Source of the DNA: Adiantum capillus-veneris
Lineage: Eukaryota > Streptophyta > Polypodiopsida > Polypodiales > Pteridaceae
Direction of reading: 5' to 3'
Assembly (NCBI GenBank): GCA_014529385.2
Contig: CM043954.1
Location: 100,079,747 to 100,143,746, forward strand
DNA: 64,000 nt
The notes beneath the pieces are model-generated. The model did no database searches. It was given only the letters and a program-made list of their open reading frames with translations, and was not told the origin of the DNA. A program made the translations under genes and the position numbers. Shown here piece after piece: positions 1 through 11,233 of the stretch. The first letter of the stretch is position 1; each line of letters begins with the position of its first letter.

Positions 1-51
1 TCTTAATCAACCCCAAACACTTCACCTTGGCATGGTTTTCTAGTCAAATCC

Positions 52-180
52 TAAACCCAGAGCTTTTGCATGTAATAAGACCCAATCTCTCGACACATGC
101 CTATGTGATCACACAAACTTGAGCACCTCCATCGATGTAGGCCTCTCCCATGCCCACACCTTTGTGCCAAGCATTCACCA
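52..180 (-). pseudogene. Ty3/gypsy retropepsin fragment (gypsy-0)
   Basis: Read on the minus strand, this stretch encodes AYIDGGAQVCVIT, then an in-frame TAG, then ACVERLGLITCKS. The core D-G-G-A followed by a hydrophobic run is the active-site loop of retroviral-type aspartic proteases in plant Ty3/gypsy elements. The same loop, in the form INGGTQICIMSE, occurs in gypsy-2 at about 54900, so the two are probably relatives. The gag fragment at 645-1600 lies just upstream on the same strand, giving the usual gag-protease order. The stop codon and the window edge make this a fragment of a dead element; any reverse transcriptase would lie outside the window. Confidence 0.75.
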
Positions 181-644
181 TAGGGCAAATGTTGGGTAAC
201 TCTCCCACAACCAACACTGCGAATTGTCCATGCTTTGGTCCTTTCTCTCGATTCATTAATGACTTCCACTACCTCTTATGTTTGGGCACCATATTCATCA
301 ACTGTTCAAAAGTACAATCCACTTTCCTCCCGATCAGGTCTTCCTTTAAATTGTAATTTGTTTGGCCTTCTCCCAAAGGTAAATCCACCACTTCAAGCTG
401 ACTACGAGGTCTTCTCTTCCTCCTGACTTTTGAATCTTCAAACTATTTCTCTTTCCCTTTCTTTTTGTTGGACCTGGAGCGGCATAATCTTCCCTCTCTC
501 TTTTGCCTACGGGCATCATATCTACTTCTTTCTTTTCAATTCACACAATACCCACATGACCACCAAAGTTGAGGCTTGATTTTCTTGTTCAATACATTGA
601 TCTCCCCATATATCCAATGCATAATCAGTAGCCCTCTTAGGAAT

Positions 645-1600
645 CTACTGAGGAAGTGGGAACATATCACTTCCCATCCTTGTTGGCTTTGAACAATAAG
701 TGCTGATGTGACCAAGTTCACCACCGTTATAACAGGTAGGGATGAACCTCCTTTGCGGCTCAAAGACACCTTGTCCACAACCCGCATTAGCATTAGGCTG
801 ACCTTCACACGGTTGGGGCATTCCTCTTCCTTGACCATGACCACGACCACCTCCACCTCCAACAACACTGAGCCGCAATTCCTGCATCGTGGTCACCATG
901 TTTTGCATATTTCACTGTAACTGTTTAGTGTTTGCAATCCTTTGAGTAGGCTAGGCTCTAGCCTTTGTCTAATTTCCCTCATTTTGGCCACCACTACCTT
1001 GCACAGGGACCGCTTTCCCATACTCATTGAGTCTTTGAACCTTCCATTCTTTCTCCCTGGCGATAGTGACTGCTTCCTCAAAGGTAGCATGCCTTTTTAG
1101 CTCAACTTTGAACTTAAGATTTTCCTTTAAGTTTTCCACAAAACGGTCCTTCTTTAACGTGGCTGAAGGGATTTCACTTCCCAAAGCTCGGCCCATTTAT
1201 GCCATAAACGAGTGAACTGCATGAAAAAATCATCAAGACTTTGATTAAAATTTTTACTGTACCCCAAAATTTCATGCCAAACTTCATTAGGTACTTCAAT
1301 GGATGTGCCAAAAAAGCTTGCTTCACATGATTGTAGTCCAAAACCACCACTGGAGTTTGTGCCTACACCAACTCTTCATGATTTTGTAACCAAAATTTTG
1401 CCTCATCTTGTAAACTGTATTGCAGCAACTGCAACAATATAGCTTGATCTAGTATATTTTGCAGAAAGGAATTGACTTCCAATTTTTCAATAAAATTCTG
1501 TGCATTCTCATTAGGCAATCCATGAAACTATGGAAACTCGTCATCCATGTTTGATTGCCAAAAAAACACACACATGTGGCGTTGAAAGTTCAAGGGATGT
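645..1600 (-). pseudogene. Ty3/gypsy gag remnant (gypsy-0)
   Basis: Gag is the structural protein that packages retrotransposon RNA. The best segment, 969-1196, reads through a KDRFVENLKENLKFKV and ATFEEAVTIAREKEW region typical of the C-terminal half of the plant retrotransposon gag domain. It is followed at 645-908 by a Gly/Arg linker and CYNGGELGHISTYC. That is a CCHC zinc knuckle (C-x2-C-x4-H-x4-C) whose second cysteine has become glycine, so it should no longer bind zinc. Upstream, 1200-1600 continues in broken frames with gag-like text such as FHGLPNENAQNF. Several frameshifts and stops show it is dead. It shares its gag style with gypsy-2 (55820-56090). Confidence 0.75.
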
Positions 1601-2930
1601 TGATGGATTGCTCCAGTACCTAATTCACCTCACACTGGGCAGCATGGCCCCCAATGCTTGGCTTCAAAAAACCTCATGACCCTCCAAAGGGTGCAATCCA
1701 ATTACACGACCGCCTCAAGTACAATTTTCACATACATAGGTGGTTGTCCATAAGGACCCACATCCCCTTTACATTCTCTACCTACAAACATATTTCACAA
1801 AAATTGAAGCATAGGAGCACTTGCTTCTTAGTGGGGGAACCAAAACGATGTTAGTGTGCAAATGACAAGGAAAATGAGTGCCTCTATAGTCTTGCACGAT
1901 TCACACCATCAGAAGGAAGAACTATTGCACTTCCGAAATCATTTGTGACAAGCACTTGTAGAGATTTATGAAAAACCCTTCAATGAAATACACTTAGAAT
2001 TAGGAGAAACTAAGGACATCATGATGTAGATCGTCTCGTGGAGATGTCCATAGAGTATTCATAGGCAAAAAACAGATGAGAAATGAGAGAGTTATGGCCA
2101 CCCAAATGTGGAGGTGTACTTCCTCTTGCTAAAAAGTGAGGTCTCCGGAATGTGTGCAAGTGTTGCAGCTATTAAAATGAGGCTCTCTTATCCTTTTTAA
2201 TCAAATCCCTCTCTTCTCTCTCCTCAGCTCACATGGTCTCTTGGGGGTTTCATTTTAATTGGTCCACTTTGAGCTTTTTTTAAGTAAAGACTTGGAGTCA
2301 GTGTGAGTAGCTGGAAAAGAAGCCCTTCTCTCCCAAGAGCCCACGAGCCGATCAAGCCAAACCCTTCACCAAGTGATACACCTAATGGGAGCTCCCCCTT
2401 TGCCCTATATACCCCCTATTCTTCCCTTAGCACTTCTCATGTGGGATAATTCCCATGCCACATGGTAGTTCCTCCCCAATCCTCCCAACTTCCAATTAAT
2501 TTCCAGCTTCTCCCCCAAGTATGAGGACTTCTTGGACAACCTTCCCAAAAGCATAACTTGCTGTTCCGGTCACCATATGACACACCGTAAAGTACGGCTT
2601 GAAGCCCATCACCTAGGCTACTTCTAGAGATTTTAAATCTCTTAATTTCTAATTCAAATCATTAAGTTGTCCTATTTGCCTTTGTCGCATGTAGCTGCAA
2701 TCACTTTCTAAGTCAAGACCACCCACTTTGGACGCACATAACTCATGATGTACAAGTGTGATTTACAAGCTATAAAGCATGGTTGAAAATGGTTATTGAA
2801 AACCATGTTTTGGAGACTCAAACAACCCAAAACATCAACACCCAAGTCCGATAAAACAAAACCTTTGTACATGGATTTTTACATGGTCACTCCCAAGACT
2901 TGCAGGACTATGTACACATATATACATGAG
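1601..2930. other. No gene recognised; probable leader or LTR of gypsy-0
   Basis: This 1.3-kb stretch has no convincing reading frame on either strand. It lies directly upstream of the gypsy-0 gag remnant, so it may hold that element's leader and 5' LTR. A second LTR copy that would prove this is outside the window. Confidence 0.35.
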
Positions 2931-3040
2931 GCTACTTAGCAAGCTTTATAGCACAATCTAACGGCTTTTTTCTCATCCAAAAAAAGTCTTGATAGTGCGA
3001 ACTCCATGAAATGGAGGAATGAGTTCAACAACAATCGATC

Positions 3041-3340
3041 ATGAAAATGATCGAGCATCTTAACACATTGCGGCCACCTCCAGCTCACATTGAGGATGCA
3101 GTGGGCCCTTGCCTGATTTGCGGACACTTTTTCCATAGTTGGAGTGGACACTATAGAATAGCTTGTGGCCACATGTGTTATTTGCCATGTCTCGTGCAAA
3201 ACATCGTAAAGAAAAAAGAGTGCCACATTTGCAAGGCTCCGATTGTCGAGCTTATGTATTCCATGTTCAAAATGGAGAAAGACTATCAACGCTTATTGGT
3301 GGCGACCGCAAGGGAGAGAAAGTTTATTTTGGATAATTGA
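3041..3340 (+). CDS. Small RING-like zinc-binding protein (99 aa), hypothetical
   Basis: The 99-residue ORF starts at an ATG preceded in frame by a stop at 3020. Residues 24 to 67 hold CLIC, then 13 residues later CGHMCYLPC, and finally CHIC. The layout resembles a C3HC4 RING finger, the fold used by many E3 ubiquitin ligases to bind an E2 enzyme. The spacing is not canonical: after CGH the next cysteines come at +2 and +6 instead of +3 and +6. A downstream segment, YSMFKMEKDYQRLL, could be a short helix. The ORF lies between decayed transposons and has no obvious promoter. It could be a small host gene, a last exon, or a transposon-carried fragment. Confidence 0.5.
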   Translation: MKMIEHLNTLRPPPAHIEDAVGPCLICGHFFHSWSGHYRIACGHMCYLPCLVQNIVKKKECHICKAPIVELMYSMFKMEKDYQRLLVATARERKFILDN

Positions 3341-3756
3341 ATTTATCTTTGGAAATTGTAAACATATTAGCCTGGAGTGGATTGCAGTGACTCTTATGAT
3401 CCTTGCATATGTCTCCCTTGCAATGAGCATTGAATCCTTGTAAAACTTGTTGTGACGTTTTGAATGTTGGTTAATTGATCCGTGAAGGTTGGACCGTCTT
3501 CCTGGGTGCATAAAGTAATGTTATAAATGCAAAGTGTATAAAGTCTTCCATTGGAATTGCAAACAAAATTTATGATACTTTTTAAATTCATAAATGACAA
3601 TACTCAAACTACCGTGTTAAATGGCAATAAAATAAAAGTTGTCGTATGTCACTTGGTCCACAGCCACAAGCCACAAAAAAAAGAGTTTGCATTACATTCA
3701 ATTTTTTTGCACCTCAATGAAGTGTTATAACACCTACAATGCTATCTATGTTTACA

Positions 3757-4464
3757 TCATTGCTCCGCAATGCCCTTCGTTTGCTGAGTACGAGGAAAAT
3801 CATCCACCTCAAGGTTCGCATTCAATTCAAGCAAAGTACATCCACCAAGCTCACAGAACTCAAGTTCTTCAACTGTCACCTCTTCCCATTGCTCTTGGTC
3901 ATCTTCATTCATATCCACATTCCACCGTGGTCTATCTTCTTCTTACATTTTTGATTGAATATTGCCAAGTAGCTTGTGATTGCAATATAGGTAAACCAAT
4001 TTCTTAGCTCGGTCATTGAGAAGTCAATTACGAATAGTCGAGGGTACATAGTTGTACATACTCTAGTTTCTCTCGGAACTTGAATTGGCAGCACATTGTG
4101 CAAGAGCTCTAACAACCAATCGATGCAATGTAGGTGCCGAAGCACCATTCATGAGCCACCATCTCCATGCTGGTTGTTCCAATGTAAGGTTTTGCACACT
4201 CCAAATTGAAAAGGCCATCCTTCACCCTGTACTTTGTCAGGTCGGTGACTGCTTGGGCTTGATCATCTCGATTGCTGTAGAAATTACTTACCACATCATA
4301 GAAGTATTCAATCACCTCCTCATCTAATTCATCACAATCCATGTTCACGTACTTTGGATAAAGCAAAAAAGCAACACTATGTGGTGGGCTATGCGCACTA
4401 ATCCATCGAACATGTACATACTTATTTAAAATATCTCTTTTAGCCTTATTAAAAGGTGCTCTCC
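3757..4464 (-). pseudogene. hAT-1 transposase, C-terminal half
   Basis: The minus strand encodes the C-terminal part of a hAT transposase. In order: ILNKYVHVRWISAHSP and SVAFLLYPKYV (end of the RNase H-like core), WWLMNGASAPTLHRLVV and RALAQCAANSSSERN (hAT dimerisation domain), then KKLVYLYCNHKL and an acidic tail ending at the TGA at 3757-3759. Where most hAT proteins have Trp after SSxxERN, this copy has TAG, and a frameshift precedes WWLMNG. The upstream half lies 31 kb away, at 35434 onward, because CACTA-1 inserted at 4464/4465. No terminal inverted repeat was found at this end. Confidence 0.85.
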
Positions 4465-4683
4465 CACTATAAGAGGAGTTGTCTATAACCGCTAACCTTG
4501 TCGTGGAAAAACAAAGCAAAAATAAGAGAGAAAAATTTACGGGGGTGGCAATAACCGTGGCTATGCACGCGGTAGTGGTTTCTCAGCAATAAGTGCAGTA
4601 ATAGTCGCGGCAATATACGCGCTGCTATTACCACGACCTTTGCCGCTATTATTACCGCGCTTATTGCCACTAAACGCCGATTA

Positions 4684-4733
4684 AAAAATAAAGGTGCTCA
4701 ATTTGGGTGGCCAAAATGAGCACCTTTATTTTT
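4684..4733. repeat. 23-bp near-perfect hairpin in CACTA-1 subterminal DNA
   Basis: Arms 4684-4706 and 4711-4733 are complementary apart from a single A-A mismatch (4701/4716), with the 4-nt loop GTGG. The arm includes AAAGGTGCTCA. It lies about 220 bp inside the left end of CACTA-1. Confidence 0.9.
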
Positions 4734-4937
4734 GACCTGTATAAAACAATGAAACATTAATTGTTTTTTGGAAGAGTATAAAAAATACCAAAGAACTGAA
4801 ATTGAATTTACTTTACCTTGACAATTAAAAATGTAGAAGATCAACTATTTAAAAAAGTTACAATAAAAAGTAAATAGTTGTGTATACATTGTGCCACATT
4901 GGGACTTTATGAAAGTTTTGACAAAACATTTTTCTAT

Positions 4938-5887
4938 CTAATCCTCCTCTATCTCGTCGTCGTCCATAGGCACGCATGTTGGATCATTTTGACTCTACAT
5001 AAACCCAAACCAAATTAAACAATTATGAACATCTCAAAACAATCGATACAAAATTACTTGTTTAAACTTACCACTTGTAGTGGTCCAACCGCCGCGTCGA
5101 ATTGCTCGCGAGAGATGTGGTTGTTTTTGAACAACCATCGCCAAGTATCAAATTCTGTATTCGCTCCTGATACTTGACTATCTCTCTGGTTGGTCGAGAG
5201 AGAGTGACATTTTCCTAAGTTAGCAATAACAATAACAATACCAAATTATCAACTACAATCTTTATAATCACCAATCCAAGTTATAATTCAATTAATCTTA
5301 CATATTTATCCTTCCAGGTGAAGCAAGAGTGGAAGAAGTGGCGTAGGACCGTGTGATGCCATGGGAGTAGGACCCTGCGATGCAAGGGGAGTAGGACCCT
5401 GTGATGGAATAGGAGTAGAACGATAGGAAGGGAGAGTAGAGGGAGGTGCTGTTGGTGTGAGGCTCTGTAGATAAGGAGTCCCTCCCTGACTCCCCCATGG
5501 TATAGTTTGTGGAAAAATGTTGTAGGTCGCAAGCTACTACAGAGTGTAGTGGCCAAACATATCCTCTGTCGAACGGAGGTACTGCTCTCCTAAAGAGATA
5601 GCCTGCTGTAAGTTAGGATCTACGAACGGTGGAGGAACCTCAGAAGGGTAGGTGTAGGATGGCCATGCCTACAAATAACAAAAAAAAACTATGATACTCA
5701 TGGTTTAGGGTTAACTACGTAGAAACATTATTTATTTCTTTGCTTGTTCTCACCGACTCAACACTCGGGTCCACTGGAGGCGATGTCCATCCCGAGTGGG
5801 AGTCCAATGGGAGCCCACATGAGATGTGAACCAACCAAAAGAAGAGCCAACTGGCTACTCCTCACCAGTTGGTCTCTCCTCTGACAT
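4938..5887 (-). pseudogene. CACTA-1 second gene (TnpA-like candidate), about four exons
   Basis: Four minus-strand blocks with plausible GT..AG borders suggest a spliced gene: about 5754-5887, 5302-5668, 5072-5214 and 4938-4994. The second block reads YPSEVPPPFVDPNLQQAIS and GEQYLRSTEDMFGHYTL, then two consecutive TAG codons, then a Pro/Thr-rich repeat of the type SQGPTPLASQGPTP (three imperfect copies). The third reads NTEFDTWRWLFKNNHISREQ, and the last ends in an acidic tail, PMDDDEIEED. I do not recognise a named domain. A proline/threonine-rich companion gene beside tnp2 is usual in CACTA elements (compare 27589-28930), so I infer a TnpA-like DNA-binding protein. Here it runs divergently from tnp2. 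The join of the first two blocks is uncertain, and the stops make it dead. Confidence 0.5.
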
Positions 5888-6361
5888 CTACATTTCAAAG
5901 AGCAATATAAGATTAAGTTTTTCACCCCACTCACTCATCTATAAATATTTACACGAGTATATTAGCACACAAACATGTAGATACATATACATACTAGTAG
6001 ACCTAAGTAGAGGCTAGTAGTGCCAAAGGTCAACTGCACCTCTTTAGATATCATCGCAGTTTCAACCGTGGTAAAACCAAAGGTACATTTGGGTAATCCA
6101 TGCATGAGTGGATCAATGACCGCAATGCCACGATTAAAAAAGGACTATACCCAAGAGGAAGCGTCTAACCTTCGGGTGCTATGCTCTCATACTTAGTGCC
6201 TACATACATGCATAAACAAGTATATATGTACACACATATATATGTTAAGGTTGTAAATGTAGCCATCGTTTTGTGTTGGCTACACCTAGATTCAACATCT
6301 AAGTGATCAATTGATCGTAACATTACAATTCTAATGTAATGCAATAAATAATTCTATTTCT
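5888..6361. other. Intergenic DNA of CACTA-1, nothing recognised
   Basis: AT-rich non-coding DNA with short TA tracts (about 5985-6010 and 6220-6245). It lies between the two divergent CACTA-1 genes, so any promoters for them would be expected near here, but no distinct element can be defended. Confidence 0.4.
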
Positions 6362-6681
6362 CTCACTGAGTCTCTCTCTCTCTATTCCCCTCGCTCTTCC
6401 CTTCTTGGTCGTGCAGTTGAACTACAAAGCGGAAGCTCCATCCCAGAGTCATGTCTGTGCCTCCATGTAAAGCAAGCACTTCGTTCAACAAAACGTCCTC
6501 GCCTTGAAGGTAATCTTGGTGCTGTTTGCTCAAGTATCCCTTTGGAGCCCAATTTTCCTCTCTCCCTATCTCTTTCCCTCTTTCCCTCTCTCCCTATCTT
6601 TCCCTCTTTCCCTATCTCTCTCTATTTCTCTCTTTCCCTCTCTCTATTTACTCTCTATCTCTATCTCTTTCTCTCCCTCTT

Positions 6682-6717
<36 letters not shown>

Positions 6718-6813
6718 TCCCTCCTTACCTCTCTCCCACTATCTCTCCGTCTCTCCTTCTCTCTATCTCTCCCTCTTTCTCTTTCCCTCTCTCTATCTCT
6801 TTCTCTCCCTCTT

Positions 6814-6851
<38 letters not shown>

Positions 6852-6936
6852 TCCCTCTCTCCCTCTTTCCCTCTCTCTCCCTCTTTCCCTCTCTCCCTAT
6901 ATATATATATCTCTCTCTCTCTCTCTCTTTCTCTCC

Positions 6937-6969
<33 letters not shown>

Positions 6970-7419
6970 CCTCCCCCTATATATCTATCTCTATCCCTAT
7001 CTACTCTCTCTATCTCTTTCTCTCCCTCTCTCCCGCTATCTCTCTCTTTCCCTCTCTCTATTTACTCTCTCTCTCTCTCTCTCTATATATATATCTACTC
7101 TCTCTCTTTCCCTATATATTGATCTCTATTTCTATCTATCCCTATCTCTCTATCCTTGTCTTTCCCTCTCTCTATTTACTCTCTCTCTCTCTTCCTCTCT
7201 CTCTCTAACTCTTTCTCTCCCTCTTTCCATCTCTCTCTCTTGCTCTCCCTCTTTCCCTCTCTCCTTCTCTCTATCTCTCCCTCTTTCCCTCTCTCCCTCT
7301 ATATCTCTCTCTCTTTCCCTCTCTCTATTACTCTCTCTCTTTCCCTATCTCTCTCTCTCTCTCTCTATTTCTTTCCCTCTCTCCCTATTTCATTTTCTCT
7401 CCCCCTATTTCTATCTCTC

Positions 7420-7463
<44 letters not shown>

Positions 7464-7488
7464 CCTCCTATCTCTGTATCTCTCTCTT

Positions 7489-7522
<34 letters not shown>

Positions 7523-7651
7523 TCTCTCTCCCTCCCTCCCCCTCCTATCCCTCTTTCTCTTTCTCTTTCCTTTCCCTCTTTCCTATCTCTCACTCTTTCT
7601 CTCTCTTTGTCTCTCTCTATCTCTATCCCTACCCCTCTCTTTCTCTATTTA

Positions 7652-7708
<57 letters not shown>

Positions 7709-7925
7709 TCTTCCTCTCATTAATTCTATCCCTCTTTCTCTCATTATCTCTTTATCTCTCTCTCTCTCGCTCTCAACATTTATCTCCCTCTCATTAATTA
7801 TCTCTCTCTATTTATTTACCTCTATCCCTCTTTCTCTCTCACTCTCTTTATCTATTTTTCTCTCTCTATCTAACATTTCTCTCCCTCTCTCTCTTTAAAT
7901 CTCTCTCTCTCTCTCTCTCTCTAAC
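6362..7925. repeat. 1.5-kb polypyrimidine (CT/CCT/TTC) tract
   Basis: Apart from short interruptions the plus strand is almost only C and T, built from CTCT, CCCT and TTCCC units with scattered A. Long Ser/Leu/Pro/Phe reading frames in all three plus frames are by-products of this composition, not genes. A mirror-like polypurine/polypyrimidine tract this long can adopt triplex (H-DNA) structures; that is a general property of such DNA, not shown here. Confidence 0.92.
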
Positions 7926-8129
7926 ATATCTATCTAACATTCTATCCAAACAATCATTTCCAAACATGCCTAACAAATCAATCATTTCCAAACGTGCATA
8001 GCAAAGCAACCATTTCCAAACGTGCTTAGCAAAGAAACCATTTCAAACAAGCCGTGCAAAGCAACCATTTCCTAATGAACGAGGTATGTTATGGATTCTC
8101 TATTTCCTCTATTTTTTTTGGATTTATAC

Positions 8130-8208
8130 GTGTGTGTGTGTGTGTGTGTGTATGTGTGTATGTATATGTGTGTGTGTGTGTATGTGTGTGTATGTATATG
8201 TGTGTGTA
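8130..8208. repeat. GT microsatellite with ATGT interruptions
   Basis: Alternating GT repeats broken by GTATGT units inside CACTA-1, upstream of its transposase exons. A purine-rich G(3-6)A stretch follows at about 8384-8495. Confidence 0.9.
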
Positions 8209-8646
8209 GTAGAAAACAAAAGGGAAAGACAGGGGATGTGCTTTTGTGTTTACCTCTTTCTTTGTAGCGCGATTGAGCTTCGACTAGGTTGAGCTTCCAA
8301 AGACGATGCCAGAATACCCCACTCACTGAAACCTGGACAAAACCCTCTTCGACGATACTTGGGAAGCTTGGAGAAGGAGAGAGGGGGAAGAGAGAGGTGG
8401 GGGGGGAGTGGGAGGGAGGGGGGACGCTTGTTGAAGGAGACAGAGGGAAGGGAGAGTGGGGGGGTGGAGGAGGGGAGGGGAGGAATCTTGGGAGAGATGG
8501 CAGAGAGAAAGAACTCAAGGTATGCTGCAAAAACGGGGCATACTCTGACTTTAACTATATGTAATTTTTCTAATGAAAATAAGTGCTTTTCTAATTATTT
8601 ATTTTTTGGGACACATGACTAAATAAACAACATTTCGCATGTGCAG

Positions 8647-10188
8647 GACATCGACTCGGATGATCGTGGTCCTCCTGGAGGCCTAGAGTGAGATTGTTGG
8701 CTCAAGGAAAAACTAACTTGTCCTTGTGCCAAGTGCAAAAGGGTAATCCCTCGCTTGAGGCGCATTGCTTTGGAGCACGTGGAGAACGAAAGGCTTTGGC
8801 ATTCTCGAAAAAGAGCTCGGAGAGATGATAGCGCGACTCACCCGTCACTTGAGGAGGTGCCCCATTGGTCTGTGTTCGGTGGTCGTGCACCGGCACGCAA
8901 GGCCAAATGGCAGAAGCAAGAGCGACTAGGCAATTTGGGTGCACCGCATGGTGATCCTCCCATTGGCTCTACGTCGGTAGCTCCTATGGCGTCTTCGTCA
9001 CACTTTGAGACAAAGGATGAGCACATGTTCGTCATGTGTAATGAGTTACTAGCTCATGAGAACGACGTGTACGAGGAGGATTGTCAGCCCTGCACTAAAC
9101 GGGCTACCGCAACGGAGGATAGATTAATGACGAGTGCCCAAACACCTCTTTACGACGGTGCACGATACTCGATGCTCAAAGCATCGTTGGAAGTACTCAA
9201 CTTGCAAGAAAAATTTGGTTGGAGTAATGCAAGTGTCGATGCACTACTTCTGTAAGTATGGAATGTGGCTTTTATATACTCTCTCCCTCTCTCTTTATGG
9301 TGTCGTCTTCTAGGAATTATACTAATACGCATGTTTGTTGTAGTTTGATGGGCAAAATGTTGCCAGAAGATCACCACATGTCTCCAGATCGTTGACGAGC
9401 TAGATCGTATGTCAGTGCACTTGGAATGGAGTATGACCGCATCCATGCGTGCGTCAACGATTGTATGCTATACCGCAATGAGCATGCACATGCTACCTCA
9501 TGTCCCGTGTGCGGGGAGGCACGATACAAGACAGGAGTGAGCGGGGCACACCTACCCCGCAAGGTATTGAGACATTTTCGATTAATTCCTCGCATCCAAC
9601 ACATATTTAAAAGCAGGTCTATCGTGGAGCTTCTCGCGTGGCACACAAACCATCGCTCAAATGATGGAACAATGCGTGTCCTTGCCGATTCACCTGCATG
9701 GAGGCACATCAAAACTCAATGGCCAGAGTTTGGGTTGGAGCCTCGACACTTGAGGCTTGGGTTATCAAGTGATGGTGTCAACCCCTTTAGCACTAAGTCT
9801 ACTTCATGGAGCACTTGGCGTGTGGTGATCGTCAACTACAATATTCCACCATGGGAGACAACTAAGAAGGGAAATATACTTCTTTCCTTGCTTGTGCCAG
9901 GGAAGTACAAAGTGTCAAATATTGACATTTAACTCGAACCCCTCATTGAGGAGTTATGGAGAGGCATTCCTGTTGTCGATGTCTCACTTGCAAAGGGGGG
10001 GAGAGAGGCCCAAGTGAGGGGAATCTTTATGTGGACTATGCATGACTATCCTGGGCTTGGAGAGATTTTTTGGTAACCCCCTTTTCTCTATCTCTCTTTC
10101 CCTCTTTCCCTCTCTCCCTTTAGCTCACTTTAGTTCACTCATCTCTCTAACCATATGATATGTATGCAGGGTTGTCCACATTGGGACA
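8647..10188 (+). pseudogene. CACTA-1 tnp2-type transposase, first part
   Basis: This is the N-terminal part of a Tnp2-family CACTA transposase, the enzyme that cuts and pastes the element. The first block (8647 to about 9252, after the acceptor GTGCAG) holds CPCAKCK, the Cys motif of the transposase-associated domain, and ends at a donor GTAAGT. After an intron of about 90 bp, the block 9344-10075 carries GMEYDRIHACVNDCMLYRNE, SCPVCGEARYK, KVLRHFRLIPRIQHIF, VNPFSTKSTSWSTWRVVIVN and YNIPPWETTKKG. These are the hallmark strings of Transposase_21 (tnp2). A further exon begins at 10171 and is broken by copia-1 at 10194. In-frame stops after GGLE, SPDR and NIDI make it dead. The gene resumes at 24578. 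Confidence 0.88.
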
Positions 10189-10193
10189 CAATG

Positions 10194-10381
10194 TGAAGGG
10201 GATCGGGGAGCACCACAGACGGAGAGTGAGAGAGAGAGAGAAGGAGACACACACGATGTGGGTGGGGAGACTCAAAGAGTGAGCAGCCCCCTATACACTT
10301 ATGCTATGTATAAGGTATACAAGTCAGTGGGTGCCCAGACTCTAGGCGGCCGGGCAAGGCACAAGCGCCTATACCCCAACA
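10194..10381 (-). repeat. copia-1 LTR (3' copy)
   Basis: 188-bp terminal repeat matching 13596-13783 with about seven substitutions. The adjoining purine tract at 10382-10393 (minus-strand GTGGGAGGT) marks this as the 3' LTR of a minus-strand element. Confidence 0.92.
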
Positions 10382-10609
10382 ACCTCCCACTTAAAGGCGA
10401 ATGTGCTTTTAAGCAAGGGAACCTAGTCTAAAGACTACAAAAGGTGAGAGAAAACTGCTCTCAACCGATGCCCACTGGCTGGCTGTGATCGTGTGCATCT
10501 GGCTGTCCTGCTCCCGTGTAAGTCCATACACCACCAGACGTACCACACACGTACTGCAAGTATGTACGCAATACCTGCATATCTCCCTCGTGCACTATGC
10601 CATCATCAG

Positions 10610-11218
10610 TCAACAAATGACTGCTCCCACTACAGCTGCGATATCCGGTCTCAAGATCAGCATCTCATACATGAGACCACCAAATGCCGATGCAATGCTA
10701 GCAGGCCCTGCTAGCTCTATGGAGCATGCATCAACATATATATCCCTGGCAATAGGCATCTCTGACTGACAAGGAGTGTCAGCCACATGCATCTCTTGAC
10801 TGTCCACAAAAGACGCATCAACCTGTCGTGCAACCTCAGAGCAAACCAACTCCTCTAGGTGTCTGCTGGAAGACATATCCTGCACAACTATATCCCCATG
10901 CTCACTGTCGAGCATAGAAAGGAATGACTGCATAATCGCTGACATCTCAGTCTCCTCTGCAATCATCCACTGCAAACATGACCACTCAATTTGCTCTGAC
11001 TCACTAGAGCTCTCATGCTCTAACTCCGTATGCATAGACTCTTGCACAACGTCCTCCTGTCGTGACTCACTAGAGCAAGACCGCTCTACCTGTCTATCCT
11101 GCATAGAAGTATCTCGCACAACTGACTCTCTGCTTTGCTTAGTCACTAGCAAAGCATGCATTTTTGACTCTATCACCTCTCTGTGTGACTCCTCAAGTTG
11201 TGCCCCAACTCTGTGCAC
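10610..11218 (-). pseudogene. Extra acidic ORF of copia-1, unknown function
   Basis: About 200 codons in the same frame as the protease region, separated from it by a TAG. The product is rich in Glu, Ser and Val with few strong motifs (ESSSESEQIEWSCLQW, SSSRHLEELVCSEVARQV). It does not resemble integrase or reverse transcriptase, which normally follow at this position in Ty1/copia. It may be the degraded C-terminal remainder of a polyprotein, or a sequence that replaced pol when the element became non-autonomous. The stop codon, if real, would prevent it being made with gag. Confidence 0.45.
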
Positions 11219-11233
11219 AACGAGCTCACTACT

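Noticed and set aside
3639-4007. Plus-strand frame of 122 codons
   Set aside because: It is antisense to the acidic C-terminal tail of the hAT-1 transposase, which explains its openness.
6504-7797. Very long Ser/Leu/Pro-rich reading frames on the plus strand
   Set aside because: All three plus frames are open over the same DNA because it is a CT-rich tract without purine-containing stop codons. This is composition, not coding.
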